Origin: Flavobacterium panacis
Lineage (GTDB): Bacteria; Bacteroidota; Bacteroidia; Flavobacteriales; Flavobacteriaceae
Reading direction: 5' to 3'
Assembly (NCBI RefSeq): GCF_024649945.1
Contig: NZ_JANKMS010000005.1
Location: 1 to 64,000, forward strand
Length of the DNA stretch: 64,000 nucleotides
Shown: in pieces, positions 1 to 8,794 of the stretch
Numbering within the stretch: the stretch's first letter is position 1
Layout: the number at the start of each line of letters is the position of its first letter
The notes under the pieces: model-generated
Databases searched by the model: none
Told to the model about the DNA's origin: nothing
The model's input: only the letters and a program-made list of their open reading frames with translations
Made by a program: the position numbers and the translations under genes

Positions 1-69
1 GGTCTACTAGGACTCGAACCTAGAAAGACGGCACCAAAAACCGTAGTGTTACCATTACACCATAGACCA
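1..69 (-). tRNA. tRNA-Gln (UUG), 3' end cut by window edge
   Basis: Read on the minus strand this folds as a tRNA. The 7-bp acceptor stem begins TGGTCTA, the anticodon loop TTTTGGT carries anticodon TTG, and the T arm contains GGTTCGAGTCC. The last acceptor base and the discriminator lie outside the window. It is base-for-base identical to the second copy at 179-249, so the two are a recent tandem duplication. No CCA is encoded in the copy whose 3' end is visible. Confidence 0.95.
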
Positions 70-89
70 GCAGTGCGGTTAAGCGGGTG

Positions 90-97
90 CAAAATTA
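90..97 (-). promoter_or_regulatory. -7 promoter box of first tRNA-Gln
   Basis: TAATTTTG on the minus strand matches the Bacteroidota -7 consensus TAnnTTTG and lies about 20 bp upstream of the mature tRNA 5' end. A TTTG tract further upstream can serve as the -33 element. The sequence is similar to the promoter of the second copy, so the duplication included the promoter. Confidence 0.7.
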
Positions 98-143
98 AAA
101 CTTTATTTTAGTTATGCAAATTTTAAACGAAACTTTTTTGCAT

Positions 144-177
144 AAAAAAAGCCTCTCATTTCTGAGAGGCTTTTTAT
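144..177 (-). terminator. Terminator of second tRNA-Gln
   Basis: Perfect 8-bp stem (gcctctca / tgagaggc, 151-158 with 163-170) flanked by A and T runs on both sides. It sits just downstream of the 179-249 tRNA and ends that transcript before the promoter of the first copy. Confidence 0.85.
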
Positions 178-178
178 G

Positions 179-249
179 TTGGTCTACTAGGACTCGAACC
201 TAGAAAGACGGCACCAAAAACCGTAGTGTTACCATTACACCATAGACCA
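179..249 (-). tRNA. tRNA-Gln (UUG), complete copy
   Basis: 71-nt cloverleaf on the minus strand. Acceptor TGGTCTA pairs with TAGACCA and the discriminator is A. The D-loop has GGTAA, the anticodon loop TTTTGGT carries TTG, and the T arm contains GGTTCGAGTCC. CCA is not encoded: the 3' flank reads CATAAA. It is identical to the partial copy at 1-69, and each copy has its own promoter. Confidence 0.97.
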
Positions 250-269
250 GCAGTGCGTTTAAGCGAGTG

Positions 270-277
270 CAAATTTA
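270..277 (-). promoter_or_regulatory. -7 promoter box of second tRNA-Gln
   Basis: TAAATTTG on the minus strand, about 20 bp upstream of the mature tRNA, with TTTGC about 20 bp further upstream as a candidate -33 element. Beyond it, 300-494 is AT-rich intergenic sequence in which I see no gene. Confidence 0.7.
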
Positions 278-494
278 AGGCTTTATTTAGTTTGTGCAAA
301 CTTTTTAACTAAAAAAAATCAAAATTTTAGTTTTTTTTCACTTTACAATCTCACACAATAACAGAAAGCACTCACAAACAACAAATTACTATTCAAGGAT
401 AGTTTTGTAGAATTTTTTGTTAATGCTCTATTCTTTACATAAAAAAACATTTTCTTTGTAGGATAGAAAACTTTCAAATTTTTAACACCTAAAT

Positions 495-3400
495 ATGGCA
501 CAATTCAATTTCAATAAATGGAATACAATTATTGGTTGGTTTGCATTTGCAATCGCTTTAATTACTTACACATTAACAGTTGAACCTACAATGAGCTTTT
601 GGGATTGCGGAGAATATATTGCTACCGCAGCCAAACTTGAAGTAGGTCACCCACCAGGAGCTCCGTTATTCCAAATGATGGGTGCATTTTTTGCAATGTT
701 TGCAATAGACGCTCAACATGTAGCTGTTATGGTTAATATGATGTCTGTTTTCTCTAGCGCATTTACTATATTATTTATGTTCTGGTCGTCTTCTATGATC
801 TTAAAAAAGATTATAGCACGTTTTGCTGAGATCGATCAAAATAATTCAATTGTTATTTTAGGAAGCTCTTTTGTTGGCGCTTTAGCTTATACATTCTCAG
901 ACAGTTTCTGGTTTAATGCTGTAGAAGCCGAAGTTTACGCAATGGCTTCTTTATTAATTGCGCTACTTTTCTGGCTTGGTTTACGTTGGGAACAAGACAT
1001 GGATAAACCAAAAGGAAACAAATGGCTTTTAATTATTTCTCTAGTTGTCGGACTTTCTTTTGGAGTTCACTTCATGGCTCTTTTAACTATTCCTTCAATT
1101 GGATTTTTGTACTATTTCAAACACTACGAAAAAGTTACCATCAAAAACTTTCTTATCGCCAATGTAGTTGTTATTGGAATCTTATTGTTTATTTTCAAAT
1201 TACTTCTTCCATTAACTATGGCATTTTTCGGAAAAACCGAAATTTTCATGGTAAACAGCATGGGACTTCCATTTAACTCAGGAACCATATTTGTTGCATT
1301 GTTACTTGTTGCTTTCTTTTATTTTGGATTAAAATATACCAAACAAAAAGGATTCATATTTTACAACACAATAATATTATGTATTTTATTCATCCTTATT
1401 GGTTTCTCAACTTGGTTAATGCTTCCTGTTCGTGCCAATGCCAACACTGTTATTAATGAAAACAAGCCTTCAGATGCTACTGAGGTTTTAGCTTATTATA
1501 ATCGTGAGCAATATGGTGTAAATCCTTTATTTTACGGACCTCAATACACGGAACTTTTTGCTGGTCTTGATGCCAAAACACCTTATTTAGATAAGAAACC
1601 AAACTACGAAAGAGACTATAAAACTGGTAAATATATCATTACCAACAATTATAAAAATGCAGAACAAAATTCTGATGACAACCAGAAAGCAGTTCTACCT
1701 AGAATGTGGAGTACAGATACCCCTCACATTCAAAACTATATCAACTTTACCAATCCTCCTAAATTCAGAATCGATCCAAATCATAGTTATGATGAAGATT
1801 TAGCTGAATACGGAATTGATGCAAGTCAATTAAGTGAAGACGAATACAATAAAGCAACTGCGCAATTACGCAATGAAGTTGAAAAAACGGTTTCTGAATT
1901 CAGACATGCTTATGCTCAAAAGCAGATTGACAACGAAGGCTATGTAAAATTCTTAAGAAGCTATGGAAAATACTTATTAGTTGAAAAACCATCTACTGCG
2001 GATAACTTTAGTTTTATGTTTGAATATCAATTCGGATACATGTACTGGAGATATTTAATGTGGAATTTTGTTGGACGTCAGAATGACATTCAGGGTAAAT
2101 ATGATAATTTGGACGGAAACTGGATCAGCGGTATCAAACCTTTAGATTCAATTCACTTAGGATCTCAGGACAATTTACCTTCAGACGTATTAAACAACAA
2201 AGGTCGTAATGCCTATTATTTCCTTCCATTTATTTTAGGATTAATTGGTTTAATGTATCATGCTAATAAAGATTTAAAAAGTTTTTATGTTCTTCTGGCC
2301 CTATTCTTATTTACTGGAATCGCATTAAAAATATACTTAAATGAAAGACCTTTTGAACCTCGCGAAAGAGATTATGCACTTGTAGGTTCCTTCTATGTTT
2401 TTGCTATCTGGATCGGATTCGGAGTCTATTCACTCTATGAAAGTTTCCAGAAATATTTGGCCCCAAAAATTGCAGGACCAGTTATTATTGCCGGAAGTTT
2501 ATTAGCTGCGCCAGTTTTAATGGCTGCTCAAAACTGGGATGACCACGATAGATCTGGAAGATATACCGCTGTAGCAATGGCAAAAGCTTATCTGAGCTCA
2601 TGTGACAAAGATGCTATTTTATTTACCATTGGAGACAACGATACTTTCCCGCTTTGGTACGCACAGGAAATTGAGCATTTTAGAACAGATGTTAAAATCG
2701 TAAATACAAGTTTATTTATGACAGATTGGTACATTGATCAAATGAAAGCCAAAGCATACGAATCTAATCCGCTTCCTATTTCGTTCACACACGATCAATA
2801 TGTTGGAGATAGATTAGACTATACTGTTTATATTCAGAAAATCGACACACGTTGGAACATTAAAGATTTTATTGATTTCATCAAAAATCCTAAATCAACT
2901 GTTGGATTACAAAACGGACAGACAATTCATTTCTATCCAACTAACAAAATTAGAGTGAACGTTGACAAAAATACTATCATTCAAAACAAAGTAGTTAATC
3001 CTAAATACAACGATTCAATTGTTCCTTATTTGGATATTGACATCAAAGGAAGCGCTTTATACAAAAACCGTTTAATGATGCTTGACATCTTAGCTAATAA
3101 CAATTGGAAAAGACCAATTTACTTTAGTGGAGGTGCTTTTGATGATGAAGACTACTTATGGTTGAAAGATTATCTGCAATTAGACGGAATGGTCTATAAA
3201 TTGGTTCCTGTAAAAAACACTCCTTCTAAAGATGGAGGTCCACTAGACATGGGACAAATTGATGCAGATAAAATGTATAATATTGTCATGAAATGGGATT
3301 GGGGCAATAGTGACGGAAACATTTATCACGATCCTGAAACAAGAAGAAACAGTATTACATACCGTACTAATCTTTCAAGATTAATGAATCAACTTATTAA

Positions 3401-3773
3401 GGAAGGCAAAATTGACAAAGCTAAAAACATAATTAATTTAGCTATTACCAAAATGCCTTTAGACAAATTTGGATATTACTCTTTAGTTGAATCTTTTGCA
3501 GATGGTTATTACAAAGTTGGAGAAACCGCTAAAGCACAGGATCTCCTAAACAAACTTGTTAAAAAATACAATGAGAATCTAAACTATTACGGTACATTAA
3601 CTCCTTCTGATCAAACAGATTTAGCAGTAGATATTATTACAGATATTGAACGTTACAGAAGTTTATTACATGTAATGCAGGACAACAAAGACAATGCTTT
3701 TTACAACAAACACAAAACCACGTTTAACACTTATGTAAATGTTTTTGAGCGTTTTGGACGTGAAAAAGAATAG
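495..3773 (+). CDS. DUF2723 family membrane protein (GT-C-like)
   Basis: 1092-residue protein of the DUF2723 family, found throughout Bacteroidota and related in fold to GT-C protein O-mannosyltransferases. The N-terminal part, to about residue 650, has many hydrophobic helices. The first ends before FWDCGEY (residues 35-41), where an acidic residue in the first extracytoplasmic loop fits a GT-C catalytic site, followed by GHPPGAP at 51-57. A conserved ERPFEPRERDYA segment precedes the last helices. The C-terminal 400 residues are soluble and end in TPR-like helices. The family suggests a polyprenyl-linked glycosyltransferase acting on exported proteins; the actual substrate cannot be read from sequence. 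The gene is monocistronic with a terminator after it. Confidence 0.85.
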   Translation: MAQFNFNKWNTIIGWFAFAIALITYTLTVEPTMSFWDCGEYIATAAKLEVGHPPGAPLFQMMGAFFAMFAIDAQHVAVMVNMMSVFSSAFTILFMFWSSSMILKKIIARFAEIDQNNSIVILGSSFVGALAYTFSDSFWFNAVEAEVYAMASLLIALLFWLGLRWEQDMDKPKGNKWLLIISLVVGLSFGVHFMALLTIPSIGFLYYFKHYEKVTIKNFLIANVVVIGILLFIFKLLLPLTMAFFGKTEIFMVNSMGLPFNSGTIFVALLLVAFFYFGLKYTKQKGFIFYNTIILCILFILIGFSTWLMLPVRANANTVINENKPSDATEVLAYYNREQYGVNPLFYGPQYTELFAGLDAKTPYLDKKPNYERDYKTGKYIITNNYKNAEQNSDDNQKAVLPRMWSTDTPHIQNYINFTNPPKFRIDPNHSYDEDLAEYGIDASQLSEDEYNKATAQLRNEVEKTVSEFRHAYAQKQIDNEGYVKFLRSYGKYLLVEKPSTADNFSFMFEYQFGYMYWRYLMWNFVGRQNDIQGKYDNLDGNWISGIKPLDSIHLGSQDNLPSDVLNNKGRNAYYFLPFILGLIGLMYHANKDLKSFYVLLALFLFTGIALKIYLNERPFEPRERDYALVGSFYVFAIWIGFGVYSLYESFQKYLAPKIAGPVIIAGSLLAAPVLMAAQNWDDHDRSGRYTAVAMAKAYLSSCDKDAILFTIGDNDTFPLWYAQEIEHFRTDVKIVNTSLFMTDWYIDQMKAKAYESNPLPISFTHDQYVGDRLDYTVYIQKIDTRWNIKDFIDFIKNPKSTVGLQNGQTIHFYPTNKIRVNVDKNTIIQNKVVNPKYNDSIVPYLDIDIKGSALYKNRLMMLDILANNNWKRPIYFSGGAFDDEDYLWLKDYLQLDGMVYKLVPVKNTPSKDGGPLDMGQIDADKMYNIVMKWDWGNSDGNIYHDPETRRNSITYRTNLSRLMNQLIKEGKIDKAKNIINLAITKMPLDKFGYYSLVESFADGYYKVGETAKAQDLLNKLVKKYNENLNYYGTLTPSDQTDLAVDIITDIERYRSLLHVMQDNKDNAFYNKHKTTFNTYVNVFERFGREKE

Positions 3774-3800
3774 ATAATATACGAAAATCTTAACAATTAA

Positions 3801-3841
3801 AAAAATGCAGCACTGTTTGATAAATAGAGCTGCATTTTTTA
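3801..3841 (+). terminator. Terminator after DUF2723 gene
   Basis: Stem aaaaatgcagc / gctgcattttt with an 18-nt loop and T tract, 28 bp after the stop codon at 3773. Confidence 0.8.
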
Positions 3842-3871
3842 CTTTTACATACACTGTAAATTCAATTCAAG

Positions 3872-4513
3872 ATGAGCTTTTATTGGGTAAAAACTAACGC
3901 ATTTATAAAAAAGGTATTTTCTAAATATTGCTGGGATATTCCTAACAATGAAAAGAAAATATACTTGACGTTTGATGACGGCCCTACTCCCGAAATTACA
4001 GATTGGGTTTTATCAGAATTGAAAAAGTTTGATGCAAAAGCTACTTTTTTCTGCATCGGAAAAAACATAAAAGCCAATTTAGCCCTATTTGAAAAATTAA
4101 TTACTGACGGACATTCCATTGGAAACCATACCATGAATCATGTTAATGGCTGGAAAATTCACACTAATGAATACATCGAAAATGTAAAAAACTGCGCAGA
4201 GGTTTTAGATGAACAAGAAAAAGCACCGCGTCGTTTATTGTTTCGACCTCCTTATGGAAAAATCAAAAAAGCACAATCTAAAATCTTACGAAGACTAGGT
4301 TACAAAATTGTAATGTGGGATGTTTTAAGTGCCGATTTCGACCAAAGTATAACTCCTGAAAAGTGTCTTGAAAATGTTACTAAGAATGTAAAATCAGGAA
4401 GTGTAATTGTTTTTCATGACAGTATAAAAGCTTCTCCAAATTTAAGATTTGCTTTACCAAGAACACTGCATTTTTTAAAAGAAAACGGATATCAATTTGA
4501 TATTATTCACTAA
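3872..4513 (+). CDS. Polysaccharide deacetylase family protein (NodB domain)
   Basis: 213 residues, nearly all NodB homology domain. Family motifs are intact: TFDDGP (D35, D36), metal-binding H-x3-H as HTMNH (H86, H90), RPPYG at 125-129 and catalytic FHDS (H182, D183). Members remove N-acetyl groups from peptidoglycan or other N-acetylated glycans. The N-terminus has only a short, weakly hydrophobic stretch before the domain, so export is uncertain. It is convergent with the thioredoxin-like gene on the other strand. Confidence 0.9.
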   Translation: MSFYWVKTNAFIKKVFSKYCWDIPNNEKKIYLTFDDGPTPEITDWVLSELKKFDAKATFFCIGKNIKANLALFEKLITDGHSIGNHTMNHVNGWKIHTNEYIENVKNCAEVLDEQEKAPRRLLFRPPYGKIKKAQSKILRRLGYKIVMWDVLSADFDQSITPEKCLENVTKNVKSGSVIVFHDSIKASPNLRFALPRTLHFLKENGYQFDIIH

Positions 4514-4536
4514 ATAACATCAAAAAAGGAAGTAAT

Positions 4537-4839
4537 TTAAACGTTAAATTGCTCTTGAACAATTCCAATTATAGTATTCGCGTCAAGTTCTCCGGATTGT
4601 CTCCAGATCATTTGTCCATCTTTATAAATCATTAAAGTTGGAAGTCCTTTTATACGAAGTGCTTCTGCCAGTTCCTGATTTTTATCTACATCAATTTTAA
4701 TCACTTTGGCTTTATCACCAAGCGCTGCAGCAACATCCTTAATAACAGGATGCATAGAAACTGACGATTCATTCCAATCGGTGTAAAAATCAATTAACAC
4801 TGGAACTTGAGCATTTATTAGTTCTCCAAATTTTGACAT
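4537..4839 (-). CDS. Thioredoxin-fold protein lacking the CxxC active site
   Basis: 100 residues, the size of a classical thioredoxin, with the full fold visible: VLIDFYTDW strand, long helix, KVIKIDVDKN strand, and the cis-proline segment GLPTLMIYKDG (P67). Where thioredoxins have WCGPC this protein has WNESS (22-26), and there is no cysteine anywhere in the chain. It therefore cannot do dithiol-disulfide exchange; a chaperone or structural role is an inference. There is no signal peptide, so it is cytoplasmic. A TAAATTTG promoter box lies at 4891-4898. Confidence 0.9.
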   Translation of the reverse strand: MSKFGELINAQVPVLIDFYTDWNESSVSMHPVIKDVAAALGDKAKVIKIDVDKNQELAEALRIKGLPTLMIYKDGQMIWRQSGELDANTIIGIVQEQFNV

Positions 4840-4890
4840 AAAACCAAAAAATTAAGTTTTTTAAATCTTTTAAAAGAAATAAATATAATA

Positions 4891-4898
4891 CAAATTTA
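4891..4898 (-). promoter_or_regulatory. -7 box upstream of thioredoxin-like gene
   Basis: TAAATTTG on the minus strand, about 50 bp upstream of the start at 4839; matches TAnnTTTG. Confidence 0.55.
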
Positions 4899-4912
4899 GC
4901 ATTTTTAACGAA

Positions 4913-6148
4913 TTAAGCGACATTACGGCCTTTTTTTAGTTCAATGACTGTTATTTCAGGCATAATCCCAACTCGTCCAGGATAGGCGTGAAAACCAAAC
5001 CCACGGTTAACATAAACGTATCTTCCGAGGTTTTCGTACAATCCTGCCCATTGTTTGTAAATATATTGTGCCAGACTCCATTTAAAATATCCTGGAATTT
5101 CAATTCCGAATTGCATACCGTGCGTATGACCCGCAAAAGTAAGATGGAAATTCTTCGGGTGCTCTTTAATTTCGGCGTCCCAATGACTTGGATCGTGACT
5201 CATCAAGACTTTAAAATCGTCTTGATGCACATTTTCTGAAGCTTTATTTAAATCTCCAGCTTTCTTAAAATTTACTCCCCAGTTCTCAACACCAATCAAA
5301 GCAATTTTATCTTCTCCTTTTTGAATATAAGTATGCTCATTCAGCATAAGCTTAAATCCAATTTGACTGTAAAGATTTTTAATTTGATGAAAATTTTCGT
5401 CTTTTTCTTTCTCTGATGGCCATGTTACATATTCGCCATAATCATGATTTCCTAAAACGGCAAACTTCCCGTATTTATAATCTTTTATGCGATTAAAAGT
5501 TTCCAACCATGGATGCATTTCTTTAGCATGTGTATTTACAATATCTCCTGTAAACAAAATAATATCTGCTTCTTGCTGATTTATCAGATCAATAGCATAA
5601 TTTATCTTTTCAGGATTATCAAAACTTCCGCTGTGAACATCTGAAATCTGAGTGATTTTAAAACCATCAAAAGCATCTGGAAGATCCGGAAAAAATATGG
5701 TCTGTTTAATAACTTTAAAATTATATTTACCTTCAAAAATTCCGTAAATAATAGAAAGAAACGGAATCGCAGCCAACCCTAAAGCTATCTGACTAACAAA
5801 TTTTCTTCGATCCGGCATCATTTCCTTTCGAGGAGCATTATAAACAAAATAGTTCAAAATACTGGCACCAACTCTTATAATGTCTTCACCAAACATAATT
5901 AGTGTCAAAACAATTTTAGGCACATAAACTACAAGCATCAAACCTGTGGTAAACATAAATTGTCTGGTCTGACCAACAGAACGGTCTACTTGGGAAAAAG
6001 AATATATAATAAAGATTAAAATCAGTAAACTTATGATTTGGTAACCAATCAAAACCCAGCGTGCTTTGATTAAAGTTCGAAAAGCCTGATAAGAATAGAA
6101 CTCAATAAATAATAAAAGAGCGCATAGAATTACAAAACGAAGGATCAT
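4913..6148 (-). CDS. Membrane-anchored metallophosphoesterase
   Basis: 411 residues. The first 100 contain three to four hydrophobic helices; a further hydrophobic segment (about 121-137) follows PDRRKF. A calcineurin-like phosphoesterase domain runs from about 160 to the end, with all metal motifs: SDVH (D170, H172), GDIVN (201-205), GNHD (233-236), SHD (H318) and GHTHG (340-344). The layout resembles YkuE/YaeI-type enzymes, some of which hydrolyse lipid-linked phosphates; the substrate here is unknown. It has its own promoter and no obvious operon partner. Confidence 0.9.
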   Translation of the reverse strand: MILRFVILCALLLFIEFYSYQAFRTLIKARWVLIGYQIISLLILIFIIYSFSQVDRSVGQTRQFMFTTGLMLVVYVPKIVLTLIMFGEDIIRVGASILNYFVYNAPRKEMMPDRRKFVSQIALGLAAIPFLSIIYGIFEGKYNFKVIKQTIFFPDLPDAFDGFKITQISDVHSGSFDNPEKINYAIDLINQQEADIILFTGDIVNTHAKEMHPWLETFNRIKDYKYGKFAVLGNHDYGEYVTWPSEKEKDENFHQIKNLYSQIGFKLMLNEHTYIQKGEDKIALIGVENWGVNFKKAGDLNKASENVHQDDFKVLMSHDPSHWDAEIKEHPKNFHLTFAGHTHGMQFGIEIPGYFKWSLAQYIYKQWAGLYENLGRYVYVNRGFGFHAYPGRVGIMPEITVIELKKGRNVA

Positions 6149-6164
6149 TTGTTATAGTTTTAAA

Positions 6165-6172
6165 CAAAAGTA
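6165..6172 (-). promoter_or_regulatory. -7 box upstream of metallophosphoesterase
   Basis: TACTTTTG on the minus strand, 16 bp from the start codon; matches TAnnTTTG and implies a short leader of about 10 nt. Confidence 0.6.
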
Positions 6173-6228
6173 ACAAAGAATGAAAATGCTATTGCTTTTC
6201 ATTATAAAAAATTTAACTCATAGAAAGT

Positions 6229-6260
6229 AAAAAAGCTGAAAGATGGCTCTTTCAGCTTTA
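6229..6260 (-). terminator. Terminator of small basic exported protein gene
   Basis: 11-bp stem aaagctgaaag / ctttcagcttt (6232-6242 with 6249-6259) downstream of the 62-residue ORF. A hairpin sharing the AAAGCTGA arm follows the paralogous gene at 8795-9004. Confidence 0.75.
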
Positions 6261-6307
6261 ACCTACCAACCTTTTTAAAACTATTTAATCTACAACTTAA
6301 TGTTGTT

Positions 6308-6496
6308 TTATTTTGCTTTTGGAGCTTCTGGTTTTACAGCTTCTGCTTTTTTCTCACCTTTAGCTTTTTTGTTTGCTTTTTTATCGTGCTTTGCAACTTT
6401 CACTTCTTTTGTTTGCGCTGGAGCTGGGGTTGTTTGCGCGTTTACCATTGAGAATGTTCCTAGAACTGCTACTGCTAAAATTGCTAATTTTTTCAT
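6308..6496 (-). CDS. Small Lys/Ala-rich exported protein (Asr-like), copy 1
   Basis: 62 residues: a signal peptide ending VNAQ (cleavage near residue 20), then a mature part made almost only of K, A, E, P and V with repeated KKA motifs. It is a paralogue of the 69-residue protein at 8795-9004 on the far side of the two-component genes. Composition and layout recall the E. coli acid-shock protein Asr, which is exported, basic and under two-component control, but homology cannot be claimed from so simple a composition. The promoter carries two perfect 11-bp direct repeats directly upstream (see 6539-6574). A role in periplasmic buffering or protection is inference. Confidence 0.8.
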   Translation of the reverse strand: MKKLAILAVAVLGTFSMVNAQTTPAPAQTKEVKVAKHDKKANKKAKGEKKAEAVKPEAPKAK

Positions 6497-6538
6497 GACT
6501 TTAAATTTTATTGATTAATTATTTCATTATTTGTAAGT

Positions 6539-6574
6539 CAAAGATATAATCGCAAAATGAAGACAAAATGAAGA
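6539..6574 (-). promoter_or_regulatory. -7 box plus two 11-bp direct repeats (probable response-regulator site)
   Basis: The minus-strand -7 box TATCTTTG occupies 6539-6546. Read on the plus strand, CAAAATGAAGA occurs twice head to tail at 6553-6563 and 6564-6574, starting 7 bp from the box. Two half-sites 11 bp apart on one face of DNA over the -33 region is the usual layout for an activating OmpR/PhoB-type regulator. The same arrangement at the same distance occurs at 9048-9083. Confidence 0.75.
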
Positions 6575-6600
6575 TAAAGTCTTACAATAAATTTTAACTT

Positions 6601-7929
6601 TTAATTAGCTTTTTCAAACCACAATTTAAAAGTTGTTCCAACATTTAAAACCGATTCTACTTTAATATGAACGTGATGAAAAGCAGCTATACTCTGGGCA
6701 ATTGCAAGTCCTAACCCCTGCCCTTCTTGATCTGAACTTATACGAGCAAATCTGCTGAATATTTTTTCAAGCTGCGATTCGTCCATTCCAATTCCGGAAT
6801 CTTTAACCGAAATAAAATAATGCTCTTCAACAAAACCGTCTTCTATTAAAATACTTCCTTTTGGTTTATTATATTTAATAGCATTCGTTACCAAGTTATA
6901 GATCAAAATATGAATTAAAGTCTTGTTTCCTGTAAAAACAAAATTCTCTTTCATTTTATTTACAAATCCAATTCCCCTATCATCAATTCGATCCTGAAGA
7001 TCTTCCTGTAAATCCGAAACAACTTCCCGAAGATTAATTTCCTCATTGGCTTCATACTGATTGTTATCAATCCTAGAAATCAGTAATAAGTTATTGATGA
7101 TTTTTTTCAGCATGTCTAATGTCTTCAATGAACCTGCTATTTTATCAATTGCGTTATCATCTAAAGATTCATTTTGTAATAAATTCTCCAATTTATTCTT
7201 AAGCAAGGCAATTGGGGTTAAAAGTTCATGCGAAACATTTGAGATAAACTGTTTTTCTTTTTTAAAAACTTCTGCAATGCGATCCATCATTTGATTTAAA
7301 ACAAAATCAAGTTCTCTAAAATCTCGTGAAGCTGCTTTTATTGGAGTATGATCAAAAGTTTCAGGTTCGTTTACACGCCTGATTTTGGTATCAATAATTT
7401 TATAAAAAGGTTTAAGAAGATATTCTATATAAAAAGTATCTGCTAAAAAGGTGATAAAAAGAATCACAACAAAAACAATCAGAATAAAGAAACGAATGAC
7501 AAAAGTCAAATCGCTTACTTCAGTTAGACTACTTCCTATTTCGAGTTGATAATCTACACCTTCATAAGTAAAATAATGTTGCAAGATTCGGAATTCACTT
7601 TCTTCATCTTCAATCTTTCGATATTCATTTGTAAAAGTTGTTTTTTTCTGATGTGGTTTTATCGGAACACGCGACAAAACCAAAAACTCGCTGTGAAGTG
7701 TCGAAAATTCAGAAAAAGTTTCTGTAGAATCATTCGGATTTTCTATAAAATCATTAATCTCATCCTGATTCAGATGCTCAATAAATTTTTTCTTTTTTTC
7801 CAGAAGACTATTATTGATATGATGATAAACAACATTTTTTACCAGAATCGGTAACATTAGCCATAAAATCAAAATAACCAACAATCTGGTCAGTGCGTTA
7901 AAAATGGCTAATTGATGTTTTATTTTCAC
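6601..7929 (-). CDS. Two-component sensor histidine kinase
   Basis: 442 residues. TM1 about 11-33, a periplasmic sensor region of about 105 residues, TM2 about 143-164, then a HisKA domain with FISNVSHELLTPI (phospho-acceptor H234) and an HATPase domain with YNLVTNAIKYN (N box), DSGIGMDES (G1) and GQGLGLAIA (G2). It follows the response regulator gene with a 10-bp gap, so the two form one operon. The periplasmic part has no recognisable fold, so the signal is unknown. Two paralogous exported basic proteins flank the pair. Confidence 0.95.
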   Translation of the reverse strand: MKIKHQLAIFNALTRLLVILILWLMLPILVKNVVYHHINNSLLEKKKKFIEHLNQDEINDFIENPNDSTETFSEFSTLHSEFLVLSRVPIKPHQKKTTFTNEYRKIEDEESEFRILQHYFTYEGVDYQLEIGSSLTEVSDLTFVIRFFILIVFVVILFITFLADTFYIEYLLKPFYKIIDTKIRRVNEPETFDHTPIKAASRDFRELDFVLNQMMDRIAEVFKKEKQFISNVSHELLTPIALLKNKLENLLQNESLDDNAIDKIAGSLKTLDMLKKIINNLLLISRIDNNQYEANEEINLREVVSDLQEDLQDRIDDRGIGFVNKMKENFVFTGNKTLIHILIYNLVTNAIKYNKPKGSILIEDGFVEEHYFISVKDSGIGMDESQLEKIFSRFARISSDQEGQGLGLAIAQSIAAFHHVHIKVESVLNVGTTFKLWFEKAN

Positions 7930-7939
7930 AAGAATAATT

Positions 7940-8614
7940 TTATTCGTTTATACGATACCCTACATTTCGAACCGTTTCAAACCAATCTATTGGTGCATGT
8001 TTATCCAGTTTTTTTCTAAGATTTCGAACATGGACATCAATAAAATTAGAATCAGAATTGATTTCTAAAATATCGCCCCAAATATGTTCTGTAAGCTGAA
8101 GACGCGTAATAACCCTATTCTTATTTAGAACTAAATATTGAAAAATATCAAACTCTTTTTTGGTTAGATTAATTGGATTATCATTAAAACTAACTTTATA
8201 ATCCTGAAGCTGTAAAACAAAACCGTGAATTGTCAGATTGTTTAAAGTAAAGCCGTGAATTCTTCTAATAACAGCAAATAATCTTGCGCTGAGTTCAGTT
8301 AACGCAAAAGGTTTTGTCAAATAATCATCGGCTCCTAAATGCAATCCGTTAATTCTATCATCCAGCTCACCTCTTGCCGTTAAAACAATAACCGCCATTT
8401 TTGATTTAGTTTTTCTGACAGTCTGTAAAACTTCAAAACCATCTCCATCAGGAAGACCTAAATCTAGCAGCATTGCATCGTAATCATTACTGCCAAATTC
8501 CTCCAAAGCATCAGCACACGTATGGGCAATCTTGCAGATATATCCCGCATTACACAAAAAATCATAAACTTCCACCACAAGTTCCCGATTATCTTCAACA
8601 ATCAAAATATTCAT
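7940..8614 (-). CDS. OmpR/PhoB-family response regulator
   Basis: 224 residues. The receiver domain has E7/D8, phospho-acceptor D51 (LLDLGLPDGDG), T78 and K100. A C-terminal winged helix (about 128-222) ends with the typical VRNVGYRI segment. It is the first gene of the regulator-kinase operon. Its most probable targets are the two adjacent small-protein promoters carrying 11-bp direct repeats; this is inferred from position and site geometry. I see no matching repeat in front of the regulator gene itself. Confidence 0.95.
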   Translation of the reverse strand: MNILIVEDNRELVVEVYDFLCNAGYICKIAHTCADALEEFGSNDYDAMLLDLGLPDGDGFEVLQTVRKTKSKMAVIVLTARGELDDRINGLHLGADDYLTKPFALTELSARLFAVIRRIHGFTLNNLTIHGFVLQLQDYKVSFNDNPINLTKKEFDIFQYLVLNKNRVITRLQLTEHIWGDILEINSDSNFIDVHVRNLRKKLDKHAPIDWFETVRNVGYRINE

Positions 8615-8689
8615 AAAAATCTAGTTAAGCGTAATTAAAATTAATCATTTAAAAGAAGAAAAATCTGCATTGTAAAAAACATTAACGAA

Positions 8690-8719
8690 AAAAGCTGATA
8701 AATTTCTTCATCAGCTTTT
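8690..8719 (-). terminator. Terminator of second small basic exported protein gene
   Basis: 10-bp stem aaaagctgat / atcagctttt (8690-8699 with 8710-8719). It lies downstream of the 69-residue ORF and just upstream of the response regulator. Confidence 0.7.
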
Positions 8720-8794
8720 ACCACCTGCATTCTTCATAATTATCCTTCCTGTTTTGTTTCCTTACAATCATTCGAAAACAAAACAAAAAGTATA

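Noticed and set aside
7061..7294. Plus-strand ORFs opposite the histidine kinase gene
   Set aside because: Shadows of the kinase reading frame with no independent start signals or recognisable sequence.
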